Source of the DNA: JBBQQK01 sp038216025
GTDB lineage: Bacteria; Patescibacteriota; UBA1384; XYA2-FULL-43-10; 1-14-0-10-43-13
Assembly (NCBI GenBank): GCA_038216025.1
Contig: JBBQQK010000018.1
Span: forward strand, 1-15,427
Direction of reading: 5' to 3'
DNA: 15,427 nt
Below are positions 1 through 8,319 of the stretch, piece after piece. The first letter of the stretch is position 1; every line of letters begins with the position of its first letter. Below the pieces are notes generated by a model, which saw only the letters and a list, made by a program, of their open reading frames with translations, did not search any database and was not told the origin of the DNA. The position numbers were made by a program, and so were the translations under genes.

Positions 1-66
1 AACTACAAAGACAGGGGAGACAAATACAGAGAAGGCGTCTTAGCTTTAAAGAGCCAAAATGAATAA
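1..66 (+). CDS. murD: UDP-N-acetylmuramoyl-L-alanine--D-glutamate ligase, C-terminal end (partial)
   Basis: Frame 1 is open from the window edge to a TAA at 64-66 and encodes the last 21 residues of a protein, NYKDRGDKYREGVLALKSQNE. The NYxDRGDKYREGV stretch matches the usual MurD C-terminus, where a phenylalanine- or tyrosine-rich segment is followed by an RGDxF/Y helix. MurD adds D-glutamate to UDP-MurNAc-L-Ala in the cytoplasm. The stop overlaps the ftsW start by 8 bases, and murD-ftsW-murG is the standard dcw order, which supports the call. The rest of the gene lies outside the window, so the catalytic motifs cannot be checked. Confidence 0.8.
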   Translation, partial: NYKDRGDKYREGVLALKSQNE

Positions 67-1153
67 AGTTAAAAGTAAACAAGACTATTTGCTTTCTTTG
101 ATAGTGTTTGCGTTAATTGCATTCGGTCTAATAATGATTTACTCAGTTTCCAAATATTATTCATTGGAAATTACTGATGGAGCAACCGATAAATTATATT
201 TAAAAAAGCAATTGTGGTGGCTGCTATGCGGATTGGTTTCATGGGCCATTTTTCAATCAATTGATTATAAATTCTGGCAAAAGAAATCAAGTTCAATGCT
301 TTTTATTACATTCGGGTTATTGCTTCTGCCATTGCTGTCCAACGGAGGTGGAGGAGAGCGTTGGGTGGATCTGGGGTTTGTGAGTTTTCAGCCGTCCGAA
401 ATTGCAAAGATAACACTGATTTTCTATTTGTCGGGTTGGTTTTCAAGTAAAAAAAGTATTGCAGACGTTCAGAAAATGTTCCCTTCGTTCTGCATGATTG
501 TTGTTGCAATTTCTTTCATAATGTTAGCACAAAAAGATTTGGGTACGCTGGGAGTTATGCTGTTTATATCAGCATCAATGATAATAGCAGCCGGTGCTTC
601 AATCTATCAGCTGGCAGCTGGCATGGGCCTTGGAGGAATTCTTTTTTGGCTTGCTATTAAGATAGAGCCTTATAGAATGCAACGTATGCTTACTTTCTTA
701 AATCCTGAAGATAATGCTCTTGGCTCGGCTTATCAAATCCGAAATGCATTGATAGCTATAGGATCGGGCGGAATATGGGGATTGGGGTTTGGACAGAGCA
801 AGCAAAAATACCTTTATCTGCCAGAAGCTCATACTGATTCTATCTTTGCGATTATTTCTGAAGAACTGGGATTTTTCAGAGCTGCTATTATAATAATTCT
901 GTTTATTTTTATTGCGCTTAGGGGGTATAAGATCGCGATGAGGGCACCGGACAATTTTTCCCGTTTTGTGGCGGTTGGTATAACAACATGGCTTTTTTCT
1001 CAAATGTTCATCAATATAGCTGCCATGCTTTCTCTCATTCCGTTGACTGGAGTCCCTCTTCCTTTTGTTAGTTATGGCGGGTCTTCTCTTCTGATTCTTT
1101 TGGGGGCAGTTGGCGTCTTGGTTAATATATCTAAACATCAAAAAAATCAATGA
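59..1153 (+). CDS. ftsW: FtsW, septal peptidoglycan glycosyltransferase (SEDS family)
   Basis: This is a polytopic membrane protein of 364 residues, a normal length for FtsW. It polymerises lipid II at the division septum, usually paired with a class B PBP. Family motifs are in order: GERWVDLG at about 99-106, QPSE at 111-114, QKDLGT at 158-163, the PEAHTDSIF loop at about 255-263 carrying the conserved aspartate, and GVPLPFVSYGGSS at about 331-343. Hydrophobic segments fill most of the remainder. The ATG lies inside the murD end (8-base overlap), and the TGA stop overlaps the murG ATG in an ATGA arrangement, so translation is probably coupled. RodA is the alternative SEDS member, but the position between murD and murG favours FtsW. 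Confidence 0.93.
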   Translation: MNKVKSKQDYLLSLIVFALIAFGLIMIYSVSKYYSLEITDGATDKLYLKKQLWWLLCGLVSWAIFQSIDYKFWQKKSSSMLFITFGLLLLPLLSNGGGGERWVDLGFVSFQPSEIAKITLIFYLSGWFSSKKSIADVQKMFPSFCMIVVAISFIMLAQKDLGTLGVMLFISASMIIAAGASIYQLAAGMGLGGILFWLAIKIEPYRMQRMLTFLNPEDNALGSAYQIRNALIAIGSGGIWGLGFGQSKQKYLYLPEAHTDSIFAIISEELGFFRAAIIIILFIFIALRGYKIAMRAPDNFSRFVAVGITTWLFSQMFINIAAMLSLIPLTGVPLPFVSYGGSSLLILLGAVGVLVNISKHQKNQ

Positions 1154-2262
1154 AGTTGAATCATAAAATTCTGTTTACGGGCGGTGGAACTGGCGGTCAT
1201 TCGGCACCAGTTTTAACATTGTATGAAAAAATCATAAAATTAGATTCCAGTCTAGACGTCTATGTTGTAGGCATTGGCACCAAAGAAGAAAGAGTTTTCT
1301 TTGGTAAAATTCCGAATTATCATATAATTTCCTCTGGAAAAATATATCGTCAAATCACGTTGCGCAATGTGTGGGAGATGATTAAATTGGCAAAGGGATT
1401 TATTCAGTCATATTTTTTATTAAAGAAAATAAAACCAGAAGTGGTATTTTCCAAAGGCGGATTTGCCTCCTTGCCTGTTCTACTCTGGGCCAGATACCTG
1501 AAGATTCCCTACTTCATCCACGAGTCGGATGCTATTATGGGCAAAGTAAACACTTATCTAGCAAAAGACGCAAAAGCTGTATTTGTGAACTATCCTGTCG
1601 ATTTGTACAGAAACAAAACCGAAAAGTTTATTTTTTCTGGTCCTTTCATAAGCGAAAACTTTTTTGCCAAAGTTCCCGGATGGGAATATTTCGGGTTCGA
1701 GAGGGCTAAGCCTGTTATTTTTTTAACAGGTGGAAGTCAAGGTTCACTAAATCTTAGCAAAAATTTTTTAGCGATAGTTAAAGATTTGCTTAAATCTTTC
1801 AATGTTATACACCAAGCCGGCAAACACAGCATAAATTTGGCTAATGATTTTAAAGAGACGTTAAAAGGTGACGATAAAAAAAGTTACCACCTATCTGAAT
1901 TTCTTAGGGTAAATAATGAAATCGATCAATTCTCTGCTGCAATTGGTTGCTCAAGTATTGTAATTTCCAGAGCCGGTAGTACAATAATTGAGCTGGCCAT
2001 AAAGGGAAAACCGATGATATTGGTTCCTTGGAAATATTCAGCTCAGGATCACCAGCAAAAAAACGCAGAATATTTATTAAAAAAAGAGGCGGCGGTCGTC
2101 ATAAACGAGGATGATTTAACGCCCGATACATTAAAAAATGCAATCGATAGTTTATTTGAAGACAGCGCAAAGCTGGAAACATTATCCTTAAAAGCTAGAA
2201 ATATTTTCCCAACCGACGGAGTAGATCTGGCTGCAAGGGAATTATTAAAAGGGGTCCAATGA
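1150..2262 (+). CDS. murG: MurG, UDP-GlcNAc:lipid I N-acetylglucosaminyltransferase
   Basis: MurG transfers GlcNAc from UDP-GlcNAc to lipid I on the inner membrane face, making lipid II, the substrate of FtsW and the class A PBP in this window. At 370 residues it has the typical GT28 layout. The N-terminal loop GGGTGGH is at residues 11-17, SKGGFAS at 101-107 and HESD at 124-127. The second domain has GGSQGS at 194-199 and the UDP-binding RAGSTIIEL at about 274-282, followed by AQDHQQKNAEYL. The residues after GGGTGGH are SAP rather than the common IxP, a mild divergence. The start overlaps the ftsW stop by 4 bases and has no clear Shine-Dalgarno sequence; the stop overlaps murC by 4 bases. 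Both suggest translational coupling. Confidence 0.95.
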   Translation: MKLNHKILFTGGGTGGHSAPVLTLYEKIIKLDSSLDVYVVGIGTKEERVFFGKIPNYHIISSGKIYRQITLRNVWEMIKLAKGFIQSYFLLKKIKPEVVFSKGGFASLPVLLWARYLKIPYFIHESDAIMGKVNTYLAKDAKAVFVNYPVDLYRNKTEKFIFSGPFISENFFAKVPGWEYFGFERAKPVIFLTGGSQGSLNLSKNFLAIVKDLLKSFNVIHQAGKHSINLANDFKETLKGDDKKSYHLSEFLRVNNEIDQFSAAIGCSSIVISRAGSTIIELAIKGKPMILVPWKYSAQDHQQKNAEYLLKKEAAVVINEDDLTPDTLKNAIDSLFEDSAKLETLSLKARNIFPTDGVDLAARELLKGVQ

Positions 2263-3527
2263 AATATCATTTTATCGGAGATCAAGGCGTATCGATGGCA
2301 GCCTTAAAAAAGTATTTGGCTTATAAAGGCAACGACGTTTCAGGCTCCGACCTTAAGACGACTGGCCACTCGGCTGAAAATATCGCTAAAGATGTTGATT
2401 TTATTATAAGAACATCGGCTGTTAAACCTGGGGCCGAGGGTTGGGTTGAGGTGGAAAAAGCAGAGAGCCTTAATTTAAATGTGATAAAAAGGTCAAAACT
2501 TCTAGGAGATATTACCAAAAATAAAAAGCTTATCGCTATTTCCGGCATGCACGGAAAAACAACCGTAACTACAATGGCCGGTCTGGTTTTGATTGCTGCG
2601 AAACTCGACCCGACAGTATTGGTGGGCGCTGGTGTTTTGGAATTTGGGGGAGAGGCTATTAAAATTGGGGGTTCTGATTTGTGGGTTGCCGAGATCTGTG
2701 AATATGACAGAAGCTTCTTGGATATCTACCCTAATATCTGCTTGCTAACCAATATCGACAAAGAGCATTTAGATACATTTCCCGGCGGTCTTCCTGAAAT
2801 AAAAGAAGCATTTAAAGAATATTTAAATCACATTCCCGACAAGGGTTTGATTATTGCTTGCGCTGATGATAAAAATGTTCGAGAGGTTGTGAGCGAATTA
2901 AAGACAAAAGCCAAAATAATATATTATGGATTTACTGCTGATAAGTACAATAAGCTCGATTATGAACTAAAAATTCCAGGAAAGCATAATGTTCTAAACG
3001 CATTGGCTGTAACGGCTTTGGCCGATTACTTTTCCATAAATCCAGTTTTAACTAAAAATATCTTGAGTAATTTTTCAGGAGCAAATAGAAGATTTGAAAA
3101 GCTGGGAAACCTTCATGGCTGCGATATCATTGATGATTATGGCCATCACCCAACTGAAATAAAGGCTACAATCAGCGCCTTGAAAGAGAGGTATCCTAAA
3201 AAAAATCGCATTGTGATTTTCTGGCCGCATCAATACAAAAGAATAATGCCTCTACTGCAAGAATTTGGAGGGGCCTTCGATGATGCCAATGAAGTAATAT
3301 TAAAACCAATTTTTTTGGTTCCCGGAAGGGACGAAAAGACTGCGGTTGAGTCTGAAGATATTGCAAGATTGATAGAATCAAGAGGCAAAGGCGTAAAAGC
3401 CAGAGTGGTCAACAGTGACGCGCAAATAGTTGATTATTTAAAAGGCAGAATAAGCGAAAAAGATGTCGTATTGACGATTGGCATACCACCCGTTTACAAA
3501 GTGGGTCAAAAATTATTAAAATTATAA
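2259..3527 (+). CDS. murC: MurC-type Mur ligase (UDP-N-acetylmuramate--L-alanine ligase)
   Basis: MurC adds the first stem amino acid, L-alanine, to UDP-MurNAc using ATP. The protein has 422 residues, somewhat short for MurC (about 450-490). Mur ligase landmarks are clear: the ATP loop GMHGKTT at 96-102, LTNIDKEHLD at 163-172, GKHNVLNALA at 241-250, RRFEKLG at 277-283, DDYGHHPTE at 292-300 and FWPHQYKR at 321-328, in place of the usual FQPHRYxR. Two normally strong MurC motifs are altered. The N-terminal nucleotide loop reads GDQGVSM instead of GIGGxGMS, and the late GAGD motif reads GIPP at about 408-411. HHPTE and the neighbouring murG and murB favour MurC over Mpl or MurD-like ligases. A good AAGGGG ribosome site precedes the ATG, which overlaps the murG stop. 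Confidence 0.85.
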   Translation: MKYHFIGDQGVSMAALKKYLAYKGNDVSGSDLKTTGHSAENIAKDVDFIIRTSAVKPGAEGWVEVEKAESLNLNVIKRSKLLGDITKNKKLIAISGMHGKTTVTTMAGLVLIAAKLDPTVLVGAGVLEFGGEAIKIGGSDLWVAEICEYDRSFLDIYPNICLLTNIDKEHLDTFPGGLPEIKEAFKEYLNHIPDKGLIIACADDKNVREVVSELKTKAKIIYYGFTADKYNKLDYELKIPGKHNVLNALAVTALADYFSINPVLTKNILSNFSGANRRFEKLGNLHGCDIIDDYGHHPTEIKATISALKERYPKKNRIVIFWPHQYKRIMPLLQEFGGAFDDANEVILKPIFLVPGRDEKTAVESEDIARLIESRGKGVKARVVNSDAQIVDYLKGRISEKDVVLTIGIPPVYKVGQKLLKL

Positions 3528-3531
3528 TAAT

Positions 3532-4470
3532 ATGAATATTGAACAAGAATTAAAGAATGAACTTGGTGAATCAGTTAAGTGCAATGTGCCGCTTAACGAT
3601 TTTGTTGGTTTCAAAACGGGAGGAGCGGCTGACTACTTTTTCGCTGCTAACTCGCAAGAAGAATTGGTAAGATCTGTAGTTCTGGCTAGCAAGTTGAAGT
3701 TGCCATATTTTATATTGGGAGGAGGATACAATATTCTCTTATCAGACCAGGGTTTTAGCGGCTTAGTAATTAGAAATGAAACCAAAAACATAGCTTTTGA
3801 TGATCAAAATTCTCAGGCAATAGTTGATTCGGGTGTGCCTCTAGGAAGACTAATTACTTTAGCCGCTAGTCGGGAGCTGGGCGGATTGGAATTCCTTTAT
3901 GGCATTCCGGGAACTATCGGTGGTGCTGTATATGGCAATATAGGATCGTTCGGGCATGAGATATGTGAGCATATTCGCTCCGTAGTTTTTTTGATGAAGG
4001 TTGATGGAGAATATAAAATCGTAAAGAAAGAGCCGGAATGGATGAACTTTTCATACAGGTCTACCAGGTTAAAAAGTGAATATTCTAACATCGAAGAGAA
4101 ACCGGTTATTCTGACTGTCAAATTCCAGTTGGCAAGACGTCGAAAAGACGAGATACTGGGACTAATACAGCAGTATATAAATCAGAAGAAGGAAACTCAG
4201 CCGTTGGCCGATAAAAGTGCAGGGAGCTTTTTTAAAAACCCCGGAATAGGCAAGGAGCGAGCTGCCGGCTATCTACTTGAAAAAATAGGCGCCAAAAAAA
4301 TGAGAGTTGGAGGAGCAACAGTGTCAAAGAGGCATGCAAATTTTATTGTAAACTCTAAGCATTCTACGGCAGAAAACATCAAGGATCTTGCCGATAAATT
4401 GAAATTAGGCGTACAAGAAAAGTTCAATATAAAATTAGAGGAAGAAATTGAATATATAGGCAGGTGGTAA
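3532..4470 (+). CDS. murB: MurB, UDP-N-acetylenolpyruvoylglucosamine reductase
   Basis: MurB is an FAD enzyme that reduces UDP-GlcNAc-enolpyruvate to UDP-MurNAc, the substrate of MurC. The 312-residue protein carries VGFKTGGAADYF at about 25-36, the FAD loop GGGYNILL at 63-70 (usually GGGSN), GIPGTIGGAV at 124-133, YRSTRLK at 175-181, the catalytic-serine motif GSFFKNP at 231-237 (serine 232) and GGATVSKRHANFIVN at 260-274. The C-terminal acidic EEEIE near 303-307 holds the expected proton-relay glutamate. The gene starts 4 bases after the murC stop and has no visible Shine-Dalgarno sequence, so it probably depends on reinitiation. Its end overlaps the ftsQ start by 7 bases. Confidence 0.94.
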   Translation: MNIEQELKNELGESVKCNVPLNDFVGFKTGGAADYFFAANSQEELVRSVVLASKLKLPYFILGGGYNILLSDQGFSGLVIRNETKNIAFDDQNSQAIVDSGVPLGRLITLAASRELGGLEFLYGIPGTIGGAVYGNIGSFGHEICEHIRSVVFLMKVDGEYKIVKKEPEWMNFSYRSTRLKSEYSNIEEKPVILTVKFQLARRRKDEILGLIQQYINQKKETQPLADKSAGSFFKNPGIGKERAAGYLLEKIGAKKMRVGGATVSKRHANFIVNSKHSTAENIKDLADKLKLGVQEKFNIKLEEEIEYIGRW

Positions 4471-5279
4471 TACTTAAGCAAAAAAATAAAAACAAATTTA
4501 TTAAAGGAGGATTTAGACGATTCCGGACTCCTTCTGTTTTTGGCAGCGGCGCAAAGCTTACCGCTTCAGAAAAACCCAAAAAACAAATGAATTTTGTCAA
4601 AGTTAAATATTTATTTTATGTGGGCATAGTTGCGTCTGTTCTATGGCTAGTATTCTTCTCCGCATATTTCAAAATTAAAGATGTGATGATCGAAGGCAAT
4701 AAGCTGGTGCCAAGCGATGCAATTAATAAGTATATAGCAGCCGATAGCAATATCTTCCGTTTTTCGTTAAGCAAGACAAGGGAGTTGGTTTTAAGCGAGA
4801 ACGCTGAGATTAGGGATCTGCAGATATACAGGGGTATTCCCAATGCTATTAAAGTTGTTGTTCTCGAAGAGGATCCCAAAATAATATGGCAAACGGGTGA
4901 TAAAAAATACTTAATAGGCGCTAAAGGAAAAGTGGCAAAAGAGATTGAGGAAGTTGGGGATTATCCTTTGGTCGTCGATAAGCAAAATATTCCGGTTGTC
5001 CTGGGTGAGAAGATAGTTTCGCCAAACTTTATTGCTTTTCTTATTAATATAAACAACAAATTTTTTGATATAACTAATCTTAATATCAATCATTTCGAGA
5101 TAGAAGAGACCACATTTGATCTGAACGTATATACAGACGCCGGTTTGTACATAAAATTCGACACAATAAGATCTAGCGCCAAACAGTTAGACAATTTGAA
5201 GCAGGTGTTGGTCACCAAAAGACCAGATATTCATGAGTATGTTGATCTTAGAATCGATGGCTGGGGGTATTATAAATAA
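4464..5279 (+). CDS. ftsQ: FtsQ/DivIB-like divisome protein with POTRA domain
   Basis: FtsQ is a bitopic membrane protein that links early and late divisome components. The 271-residue product has a basic cytoplasmic tail (1-45), one hydrophobic helix at about 47-66, and a POTRA domain beginning FKIKDVMIEGN at about 69-79 and running to about residue 135 (VVVLEEDPKIIW follows). A beta-rich extracytoplasmic domain ends near the C-terminus. The call rests on this architecture and on its place after murC-murB, because FtsQ sequences are poorly conserved. The start is a GTG inside the murB end; an internal ATG at 4587 would remove the cytoplasmic tail but keep the helix. FtsA and FtsZ, often next in such clusters, are not downstream. 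Confidence 0.87.
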   Translation: MVILKQKNKNKFIKGGFRRFRTPSVFGSGAKLTASEKPKKQMNFVKVKYLFYVGIVASVLWLVFFSAYFKIKDVMIEGNKLVPSDAINKYIAADSNIFRFSLSKTRELVLSENAEIRDLQIYRGIPNAIKVVVLEEDPKIIWQTGDKKYLIGAKGKVAKEIEEVGDYPLVVDKQNIPVVLGEKIVSPNFIAFLININNKFFDITNLNINHFEIEETTFDLNVYTDAGLYIKFDTIRSSAKQLDNLKQVLVTKRPDIHEYVDLRIDGWGYYK

Positions 5280-5329
5280 GTACTCTAAACAAATTTGTTA
5301 TAGCAATATTTAATCAATTAAAATGCTTG

Positions 5330-5360
5330 TTCACACATTGCATTGGTTTTTTGTTATGAT
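5330..5360 (+). promoter_or_regulatory. Predicted sigma-70-type promoter for recJ-radA
   Basis: The 110-base gap after ftsQ contains TATGAT at 5355-5360 preceded by TG at 5352-5353, which forms an extended -10. A TTCACA box lies at 5330-5335 with a slightly long 19-base spacer. The start of transcription would be near 5367, about 20 bases before the recJ ATG. A GGAG ribosome site is at 5381-5384. A 12-base palindrome, AACAAATTTGTT, lies at 5288-5299 between ftsQ and this promoter; no GC-rich terminator hairpin is visible for the upstream operon. Confidence 0.5.
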
Positions 5361-5389
5361 GTGATTAAAGTTAATTTTTTGGAGTGTAA

Positions 5390-7051
5390 ATGGCAATTTG
5401 GGACATAAAAGAGCGCAAGCATACTGACCTAATCGATCAACTTTTATTGAACAGGGCAGTCGGTTTAACGGAAGAGAAAGAAAAATTTCTAAATCCTAAT
5501 TTTGAAAATGATTTGCATGACCCTTTTTTGATGACTGGCGTAAAAGAGGCGGTGGAACGCATTGCGAGAGCCAAAAAAAACAGAGAAGTAATAGGCATAT
5601 TTTCTGATTATGATGCCGATGGCATACCGGGCGCTGCTTTAATGTATAAAGCTTTTAGCGCAATTGGTTTGGAGTCTATCGTATATATTCCAAACCGGCA
5701 ATCGGGGTACGGACTATCCAAAGAGGGAATCAATTTTCTGATTTCCAAGAAGTGTTCCTTGATTATTACTATCGATTTAGGCATAAAGAATTTTAATGAG
5801 GCAGCTTATTGCAGAGAAAAGGGAATTGATTTGATTATTACTGATCATCATTTGCCGGACGATGACCTGCCGAAAGCAGATCTTGTAATAAACCCTAAGA
5901 TCAAAGGTGACAATTATCCCTTTAAGGAGCTGTGTGGCTGTGGAGTTGCTTTTAAACTGATTCAGGCATTGGGCAAGGAATTCCCGACCAAGATAGATCA
6001 AAAATTTTTAAAATGGAATCTTGATTTGGTGGCGATCTCTACAATTTCAGATGTTGTGCCGTTGATTGGCGAGAATAGGGTTCTGGCAAAATATGGCTTA
6101 GTTGTTCTCCGCAAAACAAAGAACATCGGATTGGCCGAGCTGCACAAAGTATGCGGCATAGTGCAAGAAAAAATAAACTCTTATGTTGTTGGATTTCAGA
6201 TAGGCCCAAGAGTCAATGCTCCAGGGAGGATCGACTGCGCCACAAAATCTTTTGAACTTCTTGTTACTGAAGATAGAGAAGAAGCAAATTGTTTGGCTCT
6301 TTGGTTGAATGAAAAGAACGAAGAGCGGCAACGGCAAATGGATCAAGTTGAAAGGGAAGCTATGGCTGACATAGAGAAGAATGGCGATTCGAGCAATAAG
6401 TTAATCATTGTATCCGGAGAATGGCCTAAGGGCGTTATCGGCCCGACGGCAAGCCGACTTGTGGAAAAGCTTAATAAGCCGGTTATGATTTTTTCATATG
6501 ACAATAAAGAAAGCTATACTGGCAGTGCTCGCAGTATTGAGGGCGTTAATATTTTAGAGTTGATAAAAGAGTTCGGCGATTTAGTTCAGAAGTTCGGTGG
6601 GCACAAAGGAGCTGCAGGCTTAACACTTATAAAAAGCAAATTTGCTAAATTTAGTAAGCAAATAATAAGCTCTGCCAACTCAAAAATAAATGCATTGATT
6701 TTAACAAAGAAGGTTCGCGTTGATGCCGAGATGTGCCCAGACGAAGTTAAGTTTGAAACCATTAGATTAATAGAAAAAATGGAGCCTTTTGGTATGGGAA
6801 ATCCCAGGCCATGCTTCTATTTATCGGATTCAACTGTTTCACAAATCCGCTTGATGGGGAAAGACAACAACCATCTTTCTTTCAATTTAAACAAAGATGC
6901 TCTTTCTGCTAGATGCGTCTATTTCAATTTTAAAGAAAAAATTGAAGCGGGCATTTATGATATTGTTTTTGGATTGGAGAATAATCATTGGAATGGTAAA
7001 GACTATTTAAAAATTAATATTGTTGACATGAGAAAAAATGCAAAAGACTAA
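5390..7051 (+). CDS. recJ: RecJ, single-stranded-DNA-specific 5'-3' exonuclease
   Basis: RecJ degrades single-stranded DNA 5' to 3' during recombination, mismatch and base-excision repair. The 553-residue protein has the expected order. A DHH domain carries the metal-binding DYDADG at 73-78, TIDLG with aspartate 129, DHH at 152-154 and aspartate 221 in SDVVPL. A linker contains GPRVNAPGRID at about 272-282. The DHHA1 domain has GGHKGAAG at 403-410, and an OB-like C-terminal domain covers about 440-550. All catalytic acidic residues are present. Length is close to the bacterial norm (about 550-580). It opens a new transcription unit, with GGAG ahead of the ATG, and overlaps radA by 14 bases, so the two repair proteins are probably co-expressed. 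Confidence 0.95.
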   Translation: MAIWDIKERKHTDLIDQLLLNRAVGLTEEKEKFLNPNFENDLHDPFLMTGVKEAVERIARAKKNREVIGIFSDYDADGIPGAALMYKAFSAIGLESIVYIPNRQSGYGLSKEGINFLISKKCSLIITIDLGIKNFNEAAYCREKGIDLIITDHHLPDDDLPKADLVINPKIKGDNYPFKELCGCGVAFKLIQALGKEFPTKIDQKFLKWNLDLVAISTISDVVPLIGENRVLAKYGLVVLRKTKNIGLAELHKVCGIVQEKINSYVVGFQIGPRVNAPGRIDCATKSFELLVTEDREEANCLALWLNEKNEERQRQMDQVEREAMADIEKNGDSSNKLIIVSGEWPKGVIGPTASRLVEKLNKPVMIFSYDNKESYTGSARSIEGVNILELIKEFGDLVQKFGGHKGAAGLTLIKSKFAKFSKQIISSANSKINALILTKKVRVDAEMCPDEVKFETIRLIEKMEPFGMGNPRPCFYLSDSTVSQIRLMGKDNNHLSFNLNKDALSARCVYFNFKEKIEAGIYDIVFGLENNHWNGKDYLKINIVDMRKNAKD

Positions 7052-8318
7052 AATACTTTATGTTTGTGATAGTTGCGGCAATGAGTTCCCGTCTTGGTCC
7101 GGCCTCTGTTCTGCATGCGGTAATTGGAATACGCTTAAGGAAATCAGAGTAAGCGGTAAAAATACTGCGCAAAAAAATGATAATATAAAAACCCTTCGTT
7201 TAAGCGATGTCTTAATAACAGAATCTATACGTAGAAAAACTGAAATTTCTGAGTTTGATAGGGTTTTGGGTGGTGGTATTGTAGGGGGATCTGTTATTTT
7301 GCTGGGCGGTGAGCCGGGAATAGGAAAGTCCACTTTACTTTTGCAGGTTTGCGATAAAATTGGAGATGTGGTTTACCTTTCTGCCGAAGAATCGGCATCT
7401 CAGGTTAAAATGCGTGCTGATAGATTGAAGATAAAATCAGAGATAGAAATAGTAGCAGGAGGTATAGTCGATGGTCTGGATAAATTTGTTGAAAAGAGAA
7501 AGCCTAGTTTACTGATTATAGACTCCATCCAAACAATTTTTCTAACAAGTATTGAGTCATTGCCAGGCAGTGTCTCGCAAGTGAAGGAGTGTGGCATTTA
7601 CCTTCAGCAGATCGCAAAAAAAACGAATACCCCAATTATAATTGTCGGGCATGTGACTAAAGACGGAGTAATAGCGGGCCCTAGGCTCATAGAGCATCTT
7701 GTGGATGTGGTACTGTACTTAGAGGGCGATAGGTTTCGTGATGCAAGAATTTTAAGGGGCGTAAAAAATCGCTTCGGATCGACTAATGAAGCGGGAATAT
7801 TTCAAATGCTTGGGGAGGGAATGGTCGAGGTGACGAATCCTTCTGAGTTATTTTTGAATGAAAAAACTGAGGCGCCCGGCAGCATAATAACGGTAATGCT
7901 TGAGGGAAAAAGACCGATATTGGTTGAACTCCAAGCGCTAGTCGCGCCGACTCATTTTGGTTATCCGAAAAGAACCTGTTCGGGCTATGATTTGAATAAA
8001 TTAAATTTAATGGCTGCTGTGTTGAGCCGCAAAACTTCAATAAATTTAAGTAACTACGACATATATGTAAACGTTATAGGGGGACTAAAGATAACCGAAC
8101 CAGCCGCAGATTTGGCCCTTTGTGCAGCAATCATTTCTTCACTTAAGAATAAACCCGCTCCTCAGAACGCTTGTATCTTTGGTGAGGTTGGGCTGTCAGG
8201 AGAGATCAGAAAGGTTATTAGGCAAAATGAAAGAGAAAAGGAAGCAGAAAAACTAGGATATAAAACATTGCCTTTTTGCAAAGATATTAATACCTTTATA
8301 AGTAAAGTGTTCGGTTAG
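7038..8318 (+). CDS. radA: RadA/Sms, DNA repair ATPase (branch migration helicase)
   Basis: RadA is a RecA-like ATPase with a Lon-like C-terminal domain that processes recombination intermediates. The 426-residue protein starts with a four-cysteine zinc finger (C10, C13, C24, C27). The Walker A motif GEPGIGKST is at 91-99, Walker B LLIID at about 158-162 and the RadA signature KNRFG at 243-247. The Lon-like domain has PTHFGYPKR at about 304-311 and GEVGLSGEIR at about 382-391. Length and motif order are normal. The start lies 14 bases inside recJ with only a weak purine-rich site (GAGAAAA), consistent with coupling. The stop is one base from the stop of the convergent PBP gene. Confidence 0.96.
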   Translation: MQKTKILYVCDSCGNEFPSWSGLCSACGNWNTLKEIRVSGKNTAQKNDNIKTLRLSDVLITESIRRKTEISEFDRVLGGGIVGGSVILLGGEPGIGKSTLLLQVCDKIGDVVYLSAEESASQVKMRADRLKIKSEIEIVAGGIVDGLDKFVEKRKPSLLIIDSIQTIFLTSIESLPGSVSQVKECGIYLQQIAKKTNTPIIIVGHVTKDGVIAGPRLIEHLVDVVLYLEGDRFRDARILRGVKNRFGSTNEAGIFQMLGEGMVEVTNPSELFLNEKTEAPGSIITVMLEGKRPILVELQALVAPTHFGYPKRTCSGYDLNKLNLMAAVLSRKTSINLSNYDIYVNVIGGLKITEPAADLALCAAIISSLKNKPAPQNACIFGEVGLSGEIRKVIRQNEREKEAEKLGYKTLPFCKDINTFISKVFG

Positions 8319-8319
8319 T

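Noticed and set aside
4503..4533. Strong AAAGGAGG Shine-Dalgarno-like sequence inside ftsQ, with a complementary CTCCTT downstream
   Set aside because: No start codon lies at a suitable distance in the ftsQ frame; the sequence encodes KGGF within the cytoplasmic tail and is likely coincidental.
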